Assembly (NCBI RefSeq): GCF_003287285.1
Contig: NZ_QMIG01000009.1
Location: 24,332 to 88,331 of the forward strand
Direction: 5' to 3'
Length of the DNA: 64,000 nucleotides
Source of the DNA: Phytoactinopolyspora halophila
Lineage (GTDB): Bacteria > Actinomycetota > Actinomycetes > Jiangellales > Jiangellaceae
The notes beneath the pieces were generated by a model. It had not been told where the DNA came from. It searched no databases and saw only the letters and a list, made by a program, of their open reading frames with translations. Positions 1-6,584 of this stretch are shown here, in pieces. Positions within the stretch are counted from its first letter, which is position 1; the number at the start of each line of letters is the position of its first letter. Made by a program: the position numbers and the translations under genes.

Positions 1-191
1 CACGTGCCGTCGAGTACGGCATCGTCGCCCAGCGCTTCCCCGGAGCCGGCCTCAAGGCCGAAGGGCTCGGCGGCTTCGTCGGAAATGACGTTGATATATA
101 TCCACGTGCCGAGTACGGCAAGGATGGCGATGGCGGCTATGCTGCCCGCGATCACGAGCAGGCGGCGCGAGACGTTTGACGGCCACGGCAT
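1..191 (-). CDS. YceI-family membrane-anchored protein, N-terminal fragment (runs off left edge)
   Basis: Reading the minus strand from the ATG at 191 gives about 63 residues without a stop before the window edge. The N-terminus is basic and is followed by one hydrophobic segment (about residues 11-32), then the stretch WIYINVISDEAAEPFGLEA and LDGT. In actinobacterial YceI-like proteins a single membrane anchor is followed by an I-x-D-A-P/E-x-P-x-x-L block and a DGTW start of the lipocalin-like YceI domain, and that pattern fits here. YceI proteins bind isoprenoid-type lipids in the periplasm or cell envelope. The beta-barrel domain itself is outside the window, so the family call rests on the N-terminal pattern only. 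Confidence 0.6.
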   Translation of the reverse strand, partial: MPWPSNVSRRLLVIAGSIAAIAILAVLGTWIYINVISDEAAEPFGLEAGSGEALGDDAVLDGT

Positions 192-504
192 CAGTACTCC
201 AATTCATCAGATGGGTCGGGTGTGATTGTGCTACGGCTGTCGGTGTCCGTGGGATTGCCGGCCGTACTCGCCAGCGCGTGCGGATGAGAGCGTAACTAGA
301 CCTCTTGACATGCCGTCGGCCGAGATAAACAGGAAATATTCCAGTCTTCTGTGGGATGGCTGCGAGCATTGCGTTAACTGTGGCGATCCGACGCAAGAAT
401 ATGTTGAATCAGGGCAGACAAGAGGTATAACTCCTGGCATGCTGTGGCAAAGTCCACCGTGAATCCCTGTCACAGGCAGGGTCACCCACCCGGGAGGTAT
501 TGCT
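192..504. other. Intergenic stretch between two divergent genes
   Basis: This 313-base gap separates the divergent YceI-like gene and the M15 peptidase gene, and is less GC-rich than its surroundings. It must hold both promoters. A TTGACA hexamer at 305-310 is visible, but no acceptable -10 lies 16-18 bases downstream, so I do not call a promoter. The only clear signal is a GGGAGG ribosome-binding site at 492-497 for the gene starting at 505. Confidence 0.4.
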
Positions 505-1272
505 GTGGTACCCGAACCCGAACCTCGCACGAACCACACGCTGAGCCGTCGGACCATGATCGGCGGAGTGGCCGCGGCAGCAGGAGCCGCCACGGTCGGA
601 GCCGTGGCCGTGGCCGTGGCACCTGCGGCACATGCCTACAACTGGACCCGGACGATGCGCAACGGGGACTCCGGCAGCGACGTTCGCGAGTTGCAAATTC
701 GCGTGGCCGGTTGGGCAGCAGACAGCGCCCGGCAGACATACGTGTCGGTCGATGGCGTCTTCGGCCCGGAGACCGAGGCCGCGGTGCGGCGATTCCAGTC
801 GGCCTACGGGTTGACCGTCGACGGTATCGCCGGTCCGGAGACCCACGGCCAGCTCAATTGGCTGGAGTCGTCCGACGGTTCGACTCGCCACTTCGCCTGG
901 AGCGAGTTCCACTCGAAGGACGGGAGTGGCTTCAGCGGCGGCAAGGTGGGGTCGTCCACCGTCCAGGAGAACGTACGTCGCCTCATGTACAAGCTGGAAG
1001 CGGTTCGGCGCAAGGGCGGCAACAACCCTTGCATCATCAACTCCGGCTTTCGCAGCGTGAGCCATAACAGCAGCGTCGGGGGAGCCTCCAACAGCCAGCA
1101 CATGTATGGCATCGCCGCGGACATCCGGATCAGCAACCGATCGGTGTCGCAGGTCATCTCGTACAGCCAGACCAGCGGCTTCAGCGGCATCATCCGCTAC
1201 AGCACGCACACCCACGTGGACAGCAGGGTCGAGTACCCCTACGGTGCCCGGTCCTGGTACTGGGCCACCTGA
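505..1272 (+). CDS. Exported peptidoglycan-binding M15A D-Ala-D-Ala carboxypeptidase
   Basis: The product is a 255-residue secreted zinc peptidase that would trim peptidoglycan stem peptides. Residues 14-46 look like a Tat-type signal peptide (SRRTM followed by an Ala-rich hydrophobic run ending AHA). Residues about 55-115 form a PG_binding_1 domain (DVRELQ, VDGVFGPET, FQSAYGLTVDGIAGPET). Residues about 125-255 form a peptidase M15A domain; the zinc ligands appear as His199 and Asp206 in SQHMYGIAAD and His237 in the HTHVD motif. The GTG at 505 is chosen for the GGGAGG site six bases upstream. Same order and size as the Streptomyces albus G-type carboxypeptidases. The exact substrate cannot be read from sequence. 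Confidence 0.9.
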   Translation: MVPEPEPRTNHTLSRRTMIGGVAAAAGAATVGAVAVAVAPAAHAYNWTRTMRNGDSGSDVRELQIRVAGWAADSARQTYVSVDGVFGPETEAAVRRFQSAYGLTVDGIAGPETHGQLNWLESSDGSTRHFAWSEFHSKDGSGFSGGKVGSSTVQENVRRLMYKLEAVRRKGGNNPCIINSGFRSVSHNSSVGGASNSQHMYGIAADIRISNRSVSQVISYSQTSGFSGIIRYSTHTHVDSRVEYPYGARSWYWAT

Positions 1273-1346
1273 GAAAACGACGGAGCCGGCGGCGTGCGGG
1301 GCGGGATCCCGTGAGGCTCGCCCCGCGGGCCGCTGGAGCGATGGCG

Positions 1347-1457
1347 CTACAGCTGAGACAGGAGTAGTCCGATGAGCACGGCGACGTAGCCAACGGCGAG
1401 TGCGGCTACGGCGACGACGTGCACGGCCTCGTGACGCCGGGGTGGGTGTTTGAACAT
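1347..1457 (-). CDS. Predicted 36-residue single-pass membrane peptide
   Basis: A short minus-strand frame encodes a basic N-terminus (MFKHPPRRHEA) followed by one hydrophobic segment of about 22 residues and the end SQL. A GGGGGTGAG ribosome-binding site lies two to four bases before the ATG. The basic-then-hydrophobic layout gives an N-in topology by the positive-inside rule. It sits in the otherwise empty gap between the M15 peptidase and the superoxide dismutase gene. I do not recognise a family. It could be a chance frame, but the strong ribosome-binding site and the clean membrane-peptide composition argue for a real gene. Confidence 0.45.
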   Translation of the reverse strand: MFKHPPRRHEAVHVVAVAALAVGYVAVLIGLLLSQL

Positions 1458-1550
1458 CGCTCACCCCCGGATGGCAAGGGAAGTTCGGCGACCCGAACTT
1501 TGCTCTTCGCATCTCCATAGTGACACATCGAGGCCGGGCGGCGACATCGA

Positions 1551-1585
1551 GGTGTGGCCAGCGGGTGAGAACGGCTGGCCACACC
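1551..1585 (-). terminator. Hairpin downstream of the superoxide dismutase gene
   Basis: A perfect 12-bp stem (GGTGTGGCCAGC with its complement) and an 11-base loop starts 16 bases after the sod stop codon. There is no T tract on the minus strand, as is common for actinobacterial terminator-like hairpins, so it is called as a terminator from position and stability only. Confidence 0.6.
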
Positions 1586-1600
1586 CCATCGCTTGCCAAA

Positions 1601-2227
1601 TCAGTGCGGCGTGAGCAAACCGCTGGTCTTGGACCGCGCCTTGCTGAACCGGTCGGCGACGTCCGCCCAGTTCACGATGTTCCAGAAGGCCGCGACGTAG
1701 TCGGGCTTGACATTCTTGTACTGCAAGTAGAACGCATGCTCCCACATGTCGAGCATGAGCAACGGAACTGTGCCGGCGGCGAGATTTCCCTGGTGATCGT
1801 AGAGCTGCTCGATCACCAGGCGCTCGCCGAGGCTTTCCCACGCCAGAATCGCCCAGCCAGACCCCTGGATACCCAGAGCGGCGGCCGTGAAGTGGCCGCG
1901 GAAGCCGTCGAAGGAGCCGAAGAACTCGTCGATGGCCGCACCGAGCTCACCATCTGGCTTGTCGCCACCCTCGGGTGACATGTTGTTCCAGAAGACCGTG
2001 TGATTGACGTGACCGGCGAGGTTGAAGGCGAGGTTCTTCTGCAGCTGGTTGACGATGTCGAACTTGTTCGACGCCCGGGCCTCTTCCATCTGCTCCAGGG
2101 CGGTGTTGGTTCCGTTGACGTAGGTCTGGTGATGCTTGGAGTGATGCAGCTCCATGATCTGACCAGAGATGTGGGGCTCGAGAGCTCCGTAGTCGTACGG
2201 AAGGTCGGGGAGCGAGTAGGTAGCCAT
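1601..2227 (-). CDS. sodA: Superoxide dismutase, Mn type
   Basis: The 208-residue protein is a full-length Fe/Mn superoxide dismutase that converts superoxide to hydrogen peroxide and oxygen in the cytoplasm. The four metal ligands are His28, His76, Asp160 and His164 (in [14 protein letters not shown] and DMWEHAFYL). Gly72 together with Gln146 in DHQGN is the pattern known for manganese enzymes; iron enzymes carry the active-site Gln earlier, in the second helix. A GAGAGGA site precedes the ATG. Upstream on the minus strand a TATAGT hexamer about 35-40 bases before the start could be a -10 box, but no clear -35 accompanies it. A strong hairpin follows the gene. Confidence 0.95.
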   Translation of the reverse strand: MATYSLPDLPYDYGALEPHISGQIMELHHSKHHQTYVNGTNTALEQMEEARASNKFDIVNQLQKNLAFNLAGHVNHTVFWNNMSPEGGDKPDGELGAAIDEFFGSFDGFRGHFTAAALGIQGSGWAILAWESLGERLVIEQLYDHQGNLAAGTVPLLMLDMWEHAFYLQYKNVKPDYVAAFWNIVNWADVADRFSKARSKTSGLLTPH

Positions 2228-2355
2228 GCGTAATCCTCTCGTCGATGAGCGCTCGTACTATATGCTCATTGCCAAATTACGCCTCAGTATTCCCTCTCAA
2301 TGCACCCGGGCCCGCAGATATGCCGAGGATCACGACGTGGGTCGGCGCCAGCAAG

Positions 2356-2994
2356 TCACGTGTCGGGCTCGCTCAACTCGATGCGCACGGCGCGGAACGT
2401 GTCGGGTGCTTCCCGCAACACCGCGAGCCGCGGATCGGGCACGGGCAGAAACGGTGCTACTACCAGATCACGGAGCTCGGAGAGGCGCGCGTCGGCCAGC
2501 ACGTGATTGACGGCTGCTCGGTCACCACCGCAAACGACGGCGTCGAGCGAACTCACATGCGGCAGGACGATCCGTGCCGCGACATCGGCGGCTGCATCGA
2601 AGGCCTCCCGAGCCTGCTTGTCACGCCTGCGCGCAAAGCGCTGCTGGGAACGCCCTCCGGCAGCGGTGCGGCCTTGGACATGTCGCGACCCGACCTTCGA
2701 CGAGACGAGCTCGCGTCCCTCGAAGATCCCGGCCGCGTAGCCTCCTCGGCGCACGAGGACTACGCCCACGCGCCGGTCACGGCGCGCGTGCTCGATCAAC
2801 CCGCCATATGGTGCGTGTTCGTCGACCGCCAGTGGCGCCAGCGGTACGGTGCAGCGCGCGCACGCTCCGTCCGCTGCCGACACCGTCACGACGTCGGGCG
2901 TGGCTTCGTGCCCGGCCGGTCCGTGCCGGTCGGCGAAACCCGCCAGCCAGCGTTCCAGCCGCTCTGGCGGTATCGAGAGGCGTTTGGTCGGCAT
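2356..2994 (-). CDS. acVLRF1-family peptidyl-tRNA hydrolase (actinobacterial VLRF1/eRF1-like)
   Basis: The 212-residue product carries the signature GRTAAGGRSQQRFARRR (about residues 112-128), which is diagnostic of the VLRF1 group of eRF1-like proteins related to Vms1/ANKZF1. Members of that group release peptides from tRNA on stalled ribosomes, using the conserved Gln pair region. The N-terminus (KRLSIPPERLERWLAGFADRHG) and the VVLVRRGGYAAGIFEGREL strand also match the actinobacterial subfamily. A 16-residue longer start at 3042 is possible; I prefer the ATG at 2994 because homology-like sequence starts there. Its role in ribosome rescue is inferred from the eukaryotic relatives. Confidence 0.8.
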   Translation of the reverse strand: MPTKRLSIPPERLERWLAGFADRHGPAGHEATPDVVTVSAADGACARCTVPLAPLAVDEHAPYGGLIEHARRDRRVGVVLVRRGGYAAGIFEGRELVSSKVGSRHVQGRTAAGGRSQQRFARRRDKQAREAFDAAADVAARIVLPHVSSLDAVVCGGDRAAVNHVLADARLSELRDLVVAPFLPVPDPRLAVLREAPDTFRAVRIELSEPDT

Positions 2995-3092
2995 CCTTCG
3001 AGGATGCCAAGGGGACCAGTGCCGACCGTGACCGCCCCGCACGAAGCCCGAAATTACCGGGATCCCGAAATGCCGGGACCCGAAATAACGGC

Positions 3093-3314
3093 TTAGAGGC
3101 GAGTGACTTTGGGATTCGGAAGCGTGATGGTCCGGGCTCCGCCGCCGAAATCGACATGGATCTTGTTATCCGGTCCGACTGCGACGACACGGCCCATCCC
3201 GTGACGATCGTGCGTCAAAAGATCGTTTACTTCGAATGGTTCGATGGGCTCCGGCGCTGCGGATTGGAAGGGACTCGTAGACAGGACTCGTCGATTGGTC
3301 GTGCTAGAGGTCAT
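3093..3314 (-). CDS. Small CarD/KOW-like protein
   Basis: The 73-residue protein contains FEVNDLLTHDRHGMGRVVAV followed by VDFGGGARTITL and a PKVTRL end. The layout (F-x-V-x-D, H-x-x-x-G-x-G-x-V, V-D-F-G) matches the small beta-barrel modules seen in CarD-like proteins and in the C-terminal tail of UvrD/PcrA-type helicases, which bind RNA polymerase or nucleic acid. As a stand-alone domain it is common in actinobacteria but has no assigned function. The first 20 residues are low in homology and the start could be later. Confidence 0.6.
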   Translation of the reverse strand: MTSSTTNRRVLSTSPFQSAAPEPIEPFEVNDLLTHDRHGMGRVVAVGPDNKIHVDFGGGARTITLPNPKVTRL

Positions 3315-3353
3315 AAGGCTAGTGTGCTCTACGACACAGCAGTTGTGTAGCCC

Positions 3354-4283
3354 TCATCGGTATGAATCTTCGTGGCCAGCCTTTTTATCGACCGCCCGCA
3401 CCGGACCAGGGCGGCTCGCGAGCTGGTGTACGACGAGGATGGCCGCGAAGACGACGGCCGTGATGCTGATCACTCCGAATGCCCCGCCGGTGTAAGCGCG
3501 GACGAGCTCGTCGCGTGAGGCCAGCGAATCGCCGGCGGCGAGCAGGTCACTGGCGTCGGTCAGGGCGGACATGGCCAACAAACCGGTGACCAGAGCGACG
3601 ACCGCCATCAGGCCACTGGCGAGTGCCGTGGGGACGATCGCGGGATCGGCACGGCGGATCCGCTCGGGGGTGCCGAGTCCGGTGACGATCATCGTCAGGC
3701 CGGCCCAAGCCAGCACGACCATCATGGCCGCGACGACATCGGAGGGACGGTGCCACTGCCCGATCATGGTGGCCACACCTGTGACAGCGGCGTAGCCCGC
3801 TGTCAGGACCGCGACGGCCGGCCGAGTGTAACGCGGCACGACGAGGACCAGCGCCGCGGCGACACTGGCCGCAACGGTGGTATGCCCGCTGGGCAGAGAA
3901 TTGGCGATTGCTCCCTGCGTGGGAGCCAGATCGGGTCGTTCGAAAACCACGTACTTCAGCAGCTGTGTCGTGATATTGGCACCGCCGACCAGGACCGTCA
4001 CCTGGATGGCAAGCATCCACCGTTGCCGCATCAATGCGATGATCGCGGCGGCGCCGAGCACGATGACGATGAACGGGACGGAGACGATGTCCAGTACCGG
4101 TTCGGCTCCCCTCCACAGGGTGCTCTGGCCGATCTCCGCTCCGCGGAAAGCGGCGTCGTCGAGGCGCTGCCCGGTCGGGGTCTGCACGAAATAGCGCCAG
4201 GTCAGGTATGTTCCCGCGACTCCGGCGGCGAACATGACGAACCCCAGGAACGAGGCGCCGAAGCGTGGGGCGGAACTGTGCAC
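3354..4283 (-). CDS. PAP2-superfamily membrane phosphatase
   Basis: The 309-residue protein has about eight hydrophobic segments and the three phosphatase motifs of the PAP2/lipid phosphate phosphatase family: K-x6-RP in KYVVFERPD, PSGHTT in the loop before the fifth segment, and the WHRPSDV block that provides the third-motif Arg, His and Asp. Such enzymes dephosphorylate undecaprenyl pyrophosphate, phosphatidate or related lipids at the outer membrane face. A C-terminal pair of hydrophobic segments beyond the usual core is present. GTG start; the ribosome-binding site is weak, so the N-terminus is less certain. It follows the DUF1990 gene by 37 bases on the same strand. Confidence 0.85.
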   Translation of the reverse strand: MHSSAPRFGASFLGFVMFAAGVAGTYLTWRYFVQTPTGQRLDDAAFRGAEIGQSTLWRGAEPVLDIVSVPFIVIVLGAAAIIALMRQRWMLAIQVTVLVGGANITTQLLKYVVFERPDLAPTQGAIANSLPSGHTTVAASVAAALVLVVPRYTRPAVAVLTAGYAAVTGVATMIGQWHRPSDVVAAMMVVLAWAGLTMIVTGLGTPERIRRADPAIVPTALASGLMAVVALVTGLLAMSALTDASDLLAAGDSLASRDELVRAYTGGAFGVISITAVVFAAILVVHQLASRPGPVRAVDKKAGHEDSYR

Positions 4284-4320
4284 GGTACGAGCGTAAAGAA
4301 CCCGGTCGCGAAAGTCGTGA

Positions 4321-4830
4321 TTACGGTGCCGTAGCCAGCCGGCGTGCTGCGGTGGCGTACCGCCGGATGGCCATGCCCTGCACGATTCTCGTCACGGGTC
4401 CAGCGAGCCTGGCGTACCACGCGTGCGGACGGCTGACGACGGTAGTGGCGAACCATACGTCATCCGCGTCGTCGATCTCGACCATCAAGAGTTCCTCACC
4501 GCTGAGGGGATGACCGGTGAGCGTGCCGTAGGCGAACCCGACGCGGTCCTGTTCGTTGATCGTCCACACCACGCGGGCGTAAAAGCGCATCCGGAGCGGA
4601 CCGAGGCCGAGGCCGCTGGCGAGTTCCACGTCGGGCGCGGCGTAGTCGTGGCTGGCTTGCACCCACAGGCCGGCGCGGCGGTGGACGTTCCAGCTCATCA
4701 GCCCTTCGGTCGCCGCGTGGAACGCCTCGCGTCCGCGGGCGATGCGAAATCGCGCGCTGCGGTGGTGATATCCGGCCGGCCGGCGCCCTTCTCGGGTGGC
4801 GCCGACGTCGGGATAGGTGAAGGATCGCAT
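4321..4830 (-). CDS. DUF1990 domain protein
   Basis: The 169-residue protein matches the actinobacterial and plant DUF1990 family: FTYPDVGATR near the start, a Y-HH-R segment, the WNVHRRAG motif, the R-V-V-W-x-x-x-E-x-R-x-G-F-AYGTLTGHPLSGEE core, and the VWFATTVVSRP end. The fold is thought to be related to the START/polyketide cyclase barrels, with no agreed function. The ATG lies six bases after the cobC stop codon on the same strand, so the long riboswitch-led cobalamin operon could read into it; this does not by itself imply a role in cobalamin metabolism. Confidence 0.85.
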   Translation of the reverse strand: MRSFTYPDVGATREGRRPAGYHHRSARFRIARGREAFHAATEGLMSWNVHRRAGLWVQASHDYAAPDVELASGLGLGPLRMRFYARVVWTINEQDRVGFAYGTLTGHPLSGEELLMVEIDDADDVWFATTVVSRPHAWYARLAGPVTRIVQGMAIRRYATAARRLATAP

Positions 4831-4836
4831 GGCCGT

Positions 4837-5886
4837 CTATTCTGCCTGGTGGCCGTCACGGTGCAGCACCGCGCCGAGACGGGCGACGAATCGGTTCATC
4901 GTGGGTTCGTCCCGGAGCGCGATGCGCATCCACTCCGGGCCGAGCCCGGGAAAGGTGTCGCCACGGCGAAGCGCCCAGCCGAGGTCGCGCAAGAGCTGCC
5001 GGAGACGGTCACCGTCGTCGAACCTGACGAGGACGAAGGGCGCCCGGGGATGGGGAACCACCTGGCCTCCGAGACGTCGTAGCTCGCTCGTGAGCCGCTC
5101 GCGGACCGGCGCGTCGGCGCGCGCGAGCCGCTCGGCTTCGGCGACGGCCGCGGGCTCGACGCAGGCCTGGATCGCCTCGACCGCGAGGCTCGATACCGAC
5201 CATGGTGGCTGCACCTGGCGTAGCGCCCGGATGATCGGTTCCGGTCCTGCGACGTAACCGGCCCGCAGCCCGGCCAGTCCCCACGTCTTCGTCAAGCTAC
5301 GCAAGACCACGAGCCCGGGGATGTCCGGCCGCCCCGCGAGGGATTCGGGTTCGGCGGGCACGGCATCCATGAACGCCTCGTCAACGACGAGAATCCGGCC
5401 GGGGCGGGCCAGGCCCGTGAGGACATCGGCGGGGTGGAGAACGGAGGTGGGATTGGTCGGATTGCCGACGACGACGAGGTCGGCGTCGCCCGGTACGTGC
5501 TCGGGCCGCAGCCGGAAGCCGTCGTCGGCGGAGAGGATCACCCGTTCCACGCCGTGCCCGGCAGCACCGAGGGCCGCTTCGGGTTCGGTGAACTGGGGAT
5601 GCACGACGACCGGCCGACGGACGTCGACGCCGGGACGGAGCGCCCGGGCGAGCAAGGTGAACGCCTCGGCCCCGCCTGCGGTGGGGAGGACGTCGTCCAC
5701 GGACCGGCCGTGCCGGCCAGCGATCGCGTCTGCCGCGGGGCGGGCGTCGGGGTAGGTGGCGATCCCGTCGATCGCGGACGCCAGCCGTTGGCGAAGCCAG
5801 CCCGGTGGCATGCCGGTGCGGACGTTGACGGCGAGGTCAACCATCCCGGGCGCGACCTCCGCGTCGCCGTGATGGCGCAGATCCAC
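4837..5886 (-). CDS. cobC: PLP-dependent threonine-phosphate decarboxylase-like protein of cobalamin synthesis (CobC)
   Basis: The 349-residue protein is a fold-type I aminotransferase homologue; this group makes the aminopropanol phosphate arm of the nucleotide loop from L-threonine phosphate. Seen directly: the family start LRHHGDAEVAPGMVDLAVNV, the glycine/asparagine PLP pocket GNPTNPTS, the DEAFMD block, and the Schiff-base lysine in SLTKTWGLAGLRAGY. I place the start at GTG 5886 because it is preceded eight bases upstream by a GGGAGGA site and begins exactly where the family does. The longer frame to 5985 would only translate the palindromic element lying between this gene and cobO. Last cob gene of the riboswitch-1 operon. 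Confidence 0.88.
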   Translation of the reverse strand: MDLRHHGDAEVAPGMVDLAVNVRTGMPPGWLRQRLASAIDGIATYPDARPAADAIAGRHGRSVDDVLPTAGGAEAFTLLARALRPGVDVRRPVVVHPQFTEPEAALGAAGHGVERVILSADDGFRLRPEHVPGDADLVVVGNPTNPTSVLHPADVLTGLARPGRILVVDEAFMDAVPAEPESLAGRPDIPGLVVLRSLTKTWGLAGLRAGYVAGPEPIIRALRQVQPPWSVSSLAVEAIQACVEPAAVAEAERLARADAPVRERLTSELRRLGGQVVPHPRAPFVLVRFDDGDRLRQLLRDLGWALRRGDTFPGLGPEWMRIALRDEPTMNRFVARLGAVLHRDGHQAE

Positions 5887-5905
5887 ACCCCCGTCCTCCC
5901 CCACC

Positions 5906-5960
5906 CGCTGATCATGAACACTAGTCGCCCTATGTGCCTGACTAGTGTTCATGATCAGCG
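5906..5960. repeat. Palindromic element copy 1, between cobO and cobC
   Basis: Two perfect 21-bp arms (5906-5926 and 5940-5960, core TGATCATGAACACTAGTC) surround a 13-base loop. Bases 5886-5905 belong to the repeat as well, since they match the flank of copy 5. On the minus strand this flank is purine-rich and supplies the GGGGGAGG ribosome-binding site of cobC, so the hairpin stands directly before the translation start. Four further copies occur at 30133, 42560, 42932 and 63899. Confidence 0.9.
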
Positions 5961-5968
5961 GATGATGG

Positions 5969-6583
5969 TTACCACTCGATGCCACGTTGGCCCTTCTGCC
6001 CGGCGTCCATCGGGTGCTTGATCTTGGTGGTCTCCAGGACGAGATCGGCGGCGTCGATGAGCCGGGGATGCGCGTTGCGTCCGGTGATGACGACGTGCTG
6101 ATGGCCCGGCCGCTCGGCGAGTACCTTCACCACGTCGTCAACGTCCACCCATCCCCAGTGGATCGGGTAGGTGAACTCGTCCAGCACGTACATCGTGTGT
6201 CGCCCGGCGTTCAGCCGGGACGCGATCTCCCGCCACCCCTCGGCGGCGGCCGTCGCGTGATCCTCCTCGGTGCCCTTCTTGCGGGCCCAGGACCAGCCCT
6301 CGCCCATCTTGTGCCACTCGACAGGACCACCCTCACCCGTCTCGTCGTGCACGCGGCCGAGCGCACGAAGCGCCGACTCCTCGCCGACGCGCCACTTCGC
6401 GGACTTGACGAACTGGAATACCCCGATGTCCCATCCCTGGTTCCAGGCCCGCAGCGCGAGCCCGAACGCGGAGGTCGACTTTCCCTTCATCTCGCCGGTG
6501 TGGACGATCACCAGCGGGCGGTTGCGGCGCTGGCGAGTGGTGAGGCCGTCGTCAGGAACGGCGCTCGGCTGGCCTTGAGGCAT
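5969..6583 (-). CDS. cobO: Cob(I)yrinic acid a,c-diamide adenosyltransferase
   Basis: The 204-residue protein attaches the 5-prime-deoxyadenosyl group to cob(I)yrinate diamide using ATP. It is a CobA/CobO-type P-loop enzyme: HTGEMKGKSTSAFG is the nucleotide-binding loop (about residues 28-41), followed by WNQGWDIGVFQFVKSAKW, the VLDEFTYP Walker B strand, and VVITGRNAHPRLIDAADLVLE, ending with the family's C-terminal KHPMDAGQKGQRGIEW. Start ATG is one base after the ChlID stop (TGACATG), so the two are translationally coupled. Length is normal for the family. Confidence 0.95.
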   Translation of the reverse strand: MPQGQPSAVPDDGLTTRQRRNRPLVIVHTGEMKGKSTSAFGLALRAWNQGWDIGVFQFVKSAKWRVGEESALRALGRVHDETGEGGPVEWHKMGEGWSWARKKGTEEDHATAAAEGWREIASRLNAGRHTMYVLDEFTYPIHWGWVDVDDVVKVLAERPGHQHVVITGRNAHPRLIDAADLVLETTKIKHPMDAGQKGQRGIEW

Positions 6584-6584
6584 G

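Noticed and set aside
305..310. TTGACA as a -35 box for the M15 peptidase gene
   Set aside because: No acceptable -10 hexamer is found 16-18 bases downstream.
5887..5985. Longer cobC start that would translate palindromic copy 1
   Set aside because: The strong ribosome-binding site and family start at GTG 5886 fit better; the extra residues are element-encoded.
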